DNA of 64,000 nucleotides, from positions 124,001-188,000 of the forward strand of contig NZ_JAMZEA010000018.1 in NCBI RefSeq assembly GCF_024172125.1. Reading direction: 5' to 3'. The position numbers and the translations under genes are program-made. Of the stretch, positions 61,910 to 64,000 are shown piece after piece. This DNA comes from Actinomadura rupiterrae. GTDB taxonomy: Bacteria; Actinomycetota; Actinomycetes; Streptosporangiales; Streptosporangiaceae. Each line of letters opens with the position of its first letter. Positions within the stretch are counted from its first letter, which is position 1. Under the pieces are notes generated by a model. The model was not told where the DNA came from and searched no databases. It was given only the letters and a program-made list of their open reading frames with translations.

Positions 61910-63222
61910 GTCTGGCTTCCTTCGATGTTGTCGGCGCGCACCACGGCCTCGGGCTTGCTCGGGTCGAGGCCGAACAGCTCGCGCAGCGCGTCGGCGTAGG
62001 CGTCCCCCCCGGGCGCCGCGGCCAGCTCCTTCACCCGGACGGTCGGCTGGTGCAGCAGCTTGTCGGCCACCCGCCGGACGGTCTGGGCGATCTCCTTGTA
62101 GGCCCGCTCGTCGATGTCGGGCAGCCGTCCCGCCAGGCGCGCCAGCTCCGCGTCCACCACCTCGGTGGCCTTGGACCGCAGCGCCACCACGGTCGGCGCG
62201 ACCGCCGCCGCTCGCGCCGCCGACAGGTACGCCGAGACCTCGTCGCAGACGATCCGCTTGACCTGCTCGACCGCCTCCGGGCCGACCGCCTTGGCCGCCT
62301 CCTGCGCGACCCGCAGGTCGTCCAGCCCGGCCAGCGCGACGCCGGGCACCTCGCGGACGCCCGGGTCCACGTCATGCGGCAGCGCCAGATCCAGGAAGAA
62401 CCGCCGCTCGGGGCGGGCGCCCGCGCCGGTCAGCATGCCGGCGGTGATCACGCGGCCGGTCGCGCCGGTGCAGGAGACGACCAGGTCGGCCTCGGCGAGG
62501 GCGGCGGTCAGCTCGTCCATCCGGATCGCGCGGGCCGGGACGTCCAGGGACGCGGCGAGCCGGACGGCGTTCGCGTGCGTCCGGTTCGCGATCACGACCT
62601 CGCCCGCGCCGGCGCGGCTCAGCGTCGCGGCGGCCAGCGAGCTCATCGAGCCCGCGCCGACGACCAGCGCGCGCTTGCCGGGCAGCGGGCCCAGGTGCTT
62701 CTCGGCCACTTCGAGGCCGACGCTGACCAGGGACGCCCCGGCCTGGTCGATCCCGGTCTCGTGGTGCGCGCGCTTGCCGACCCGCAGCGCCCGCTGGAGC
62801 AGGTCGTGCAGGTCGCGGCCGACGGTGTGCTCGTCCTGGCCGAGCTTGAACGCCTGCCGGATCTGGCCGAGGATCTGCCCCTCGCCGACGACCATCGAGT
62901 CCAGGCCGCTCGCGACCGCGAACACGTGCTGGACGGCCCGCTCCTCGTAGTGCACGTAGAGGTGCCGCGACAGCTCCTCCAGCGGGACGCCGCTGTGCAG
63001 CGCGAGCAGCTCCGACACGGCCGTGACGCCGCCGTGGAAGCGGTCGACGACCGCGTAGACCTCGACCCGGTTGCACGTGGAGACGATCGCCGTCTCGGAC
63101 ACGTGCCCGCAATCGCGCACCGAGTGCAGCAGTTTCAGCAGGTCGTCGCCCGACACCGCGGCGCGCTCCAGCAGCGCCACCGGTGCACTGCGGTGGCTGA
63201 GGCCCACCACCAGCACGCTCAT
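61906..63222 (-). CDS. hemA: Glutamyl-tRNA reductase
   Basis: 438 residues. The nucleophile Cys is in ISTCNRVEVYAVVD, near SHRSAPVALLERAAV; the NADPH domain is LVVGAGSMSSLAA, and a C-terminal dimerisation helix follows. It reduces glutamyl-tRNA(Glu) to glutamate-1-semialdehyde, the first committed haem step. The ATG at 63222 lies 8 bases after GGGGA and overlaps the stop of a small ORF upstream. Confidence 0.95.
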   Translation of the reverse strand: MSVLVVGLSHRSAPVALLERAAVSGDDLLKLLHSVRDCGHVSETAIVSTCNRVEVYAVVDRFHGGVTAVSELLALHSGVPLEELSRHLYVHYEERAVQHVFAVASGLDSMVVGEGQILGQIRQAFKLGQDEHTVGRDLHDLLQRALRVGKRAHHETGIDQAGASLVSVGLEVAEKHLGPLPGKRALVVGAGSMSSLAAATLSRAGAGEVVIANRTHANAVRLAASLDVPARAIRMDELTAALAEADLVVSCTGATGRVITAGMLTGAGARPERRFFLDLALPHDVDPGVREVPGVALAGLDDLRVAQEAAKAVGPEAVEQVKRIVCDEVSAYLSAARAAAVAPTVVALRSKATEVVDAELARLAGRLPDIDERAYKEIAQTVRRVADKLLHQPTVRVKELAAAPGGDAYADALRELFGLDPSKPEAVVRADNIEGSQT

Positions 63223-63368
63223 CGGCCGGTTCCCCGCTCTCGTTCGCTCATCGCCTGCTCGTCCATCGCACCCCGGGCCACTGGCCTACCGGTCGTGGCA
63301 CGCTCGTCCGTCCGCACCATCGTCCCCGACCGGAGCGCCCGGCGGGCGGAGCCGGTCCCATCGCGCAT
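63219..63368 (-). CDS. Possible small coupled ORF between rex and hemA
   Basis: A 49-residue frame exactly fills the gap: its ATG overlaps the rex stop (TGATG) and its stop overlaps the hemA start (ATGA). The peptide is basic and polar (MRDGTGSARRALRSGTMVRT) with no recognised domain. Its value may be translational coupling rather than product. Its composition is only weakly coding-like. Confidence 0.4.
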   Translation of the reverse strand: MRDGTGSARRALRSGTMVRTDERATTGRPVARGAMDEQAMSERERGTGR

Positions 63369-64000
63369 CACTCGGCCGCCTCCACGTACTGCACGGGCTC
63401 GCGCGGCGTGCCGTTCAGCCCGCGCGGCGCGCCGTCCAGGCCGCCGAGGCCGTCCGGACCGCCCGCCTTGCGCTGCTCGTGGAAGGCGAGGATCTGCAGC
63501 TCGATCGACAGGTCCACCTTGCGGACGTCCACCCACTCGGGGACGGTGAGCACGACCGGCGCGAAGTTCAGCACGCTGGTCACGCCCGCCGCCACCACCC
63601 GGTCGCAGACGCCCTGCGCCGCGCCCGCCGGTGTCGCGATCACGGCGATGGACACGCCGTGCTCGCCGATGACGTCCTCCAGGCGGTCGATGTGCTGCAC
63701 CGCCATGCCGGAGATCTCCTGCCCGACGATCCCCTCGTCGGCGTCCAGCAGACCCGCCACGCGGAAGCCGCGGGAGGCGAAGCCGCCGTAACCGGCGAGG
63801 GCGCGGCCCAGGTTACCGACCCCGATGATGGCCACGACCCAATCCTGGGTCAGGCCCAGTTCACGGGAGATCTGGTAGACGAGGTACTCGACCTCGTACC
63901 CGACCCCGCGGGTGCCGTACGAGCCCAGGTGGGACAGGTCCTTGCGCAGCTTCGCCGAGTTCACCCCGGCGGCGGACGCCAGCTCCTCCGAGGAGACGGT
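63368..64000 (-). CDS. rex: Redox-sensing repressor Rex, 5' end cut by window
   Basis: The window holds the C-terminal 210 or so residues, and the start lies beyond base 64000. TVSSEELASAAG...NSAKLRKDLSHLGSYGTRGVGYEVEYL is the end of the winged helix domain, and VVAIIGVGNLGRALAGYGGFASRGFRVAGLLDAD is the NADH-binding Rossmann fold. Rex releases its operator as the NADH/NAD+ ratio rises. Its predicted operator is at 31783-31800. It is first of a minus-strand operon with hemA, hemC, hemD and hemB. Confidence 0.95.
   Translation of the reverse strand, partial: TVSSEELASAAGVNSAKLRKDLSHLGSYGTRGVGYEVEYLVYQISRELGLTQDWVVAIIGVGNLGRALAGYGGFASRGFRVAGLLDADEGIVGQEISGMAVQHIDRLEDVIGEHGVSIAVIATPAGAAQGVCDRVVAAGVTSVLNFAPVVLTVPEWVDVRKVDLSIELQILAFHEQRKAGGPDGLGGLDGAPRGLNGTPREPVQYVEAAE

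Overview
The window is high-GC actinobacterial chromosome. Codons are strongly G/C-ending, GTG and TTG starts are common, and it carries BldC, an XRE/DUF397 pair, Rex, a 14-gene nuo operon with menaquinone genes, and a CobA-HemD fusion. Gene content and order suggest a Streptomyces relative, possibly Thermomonosporaceae/Streptosporangiales such as Actinomadura. That placement is inference; there is no rRNA or other taxonomic marker here.

Layout. 1-4.9 kb: small accessory genes (thioesterase-like protein, DUF397/XRE pair facing each other, cyclase-like protein, membrane protein, serine hydrolase). 4.96-7.95 kb: two different IS256-family elements inserted side by side, each with a visible target-site duplication. 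7.95-13.5 kb: DUF4291 protein, AraC regulator, EthD-like protein, NUDIX hydrolase, MsrA, methyltransferase, RarD-type transporter, small secreted protein. 13.5-31.8 kb: a minus-strand block menJ-nuoABCDEFGHIJKLMN-polyprenyl diphosphate synthase, headed by a perfect Rex operator at 31783-31800; menG lies just upstream. 32.6-37.8 kb: a repetitive gene-poor stretch with a broken kinase-gene fragment, DUF4229 protein, threonine dehydratase-like enzyme, bldC, a zincin resembling the anthrax lethal factor catalytic domain, and small membrane proteins. 37.9-42.9 kb: the system II cytochrome c maturation operon (phosphatase-resA-ccdA-resB-ccsB). 43-49.2 kb: two secreted propeller-like paralogues, an anti-sigma-type ATPase, a Ser/Thr kinase and a LysR regulator. 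49.3-52.5 kb: EamA transporter, dapA-like gene and hemL. 52.6-57.5 kb: a plus-strand cluster with a pseudokinase, an S26 signal peptidase, two tandem cysteine-rich peptide genes of 46 and 47 residues, and an ABC exporter. 57.5-64 kb: a primase-polymerase-like protein and rex-(small ORF)-hemA-hemC-hemD-hemB, with rex cut by the window edge.

How it fits together. Respiratory-chain supply dominates: complex I, the menaquinone side chain, methylation and reduction, cytochrome c maturation, and haem from glutamyl-tRNA to uroporphyrinogen III. Rex, an NADH/NAD+ sensor, is encoded in the haem operon, and its operator sits in front of menJ-nuo, so redox control of both is expected.

The best candidate for an undescribed system is at 55.0-57.5 kb. 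Two tandem peptides (72% identical) share a non-hydrophobic leader ending in an AKA motif and a Cys-rich core (C-x8-CC-x7-C). They follow a structured 5' leader and precede an exporter, with a signal peptidase and an enzymatically dead kinase-like membrane protein upstream. No known RiPP-modifying enzyme is visible. A second recurrent oddity is tandem duplication of about 15-21 bp that copies the stop codon at the 3' end of several genes.
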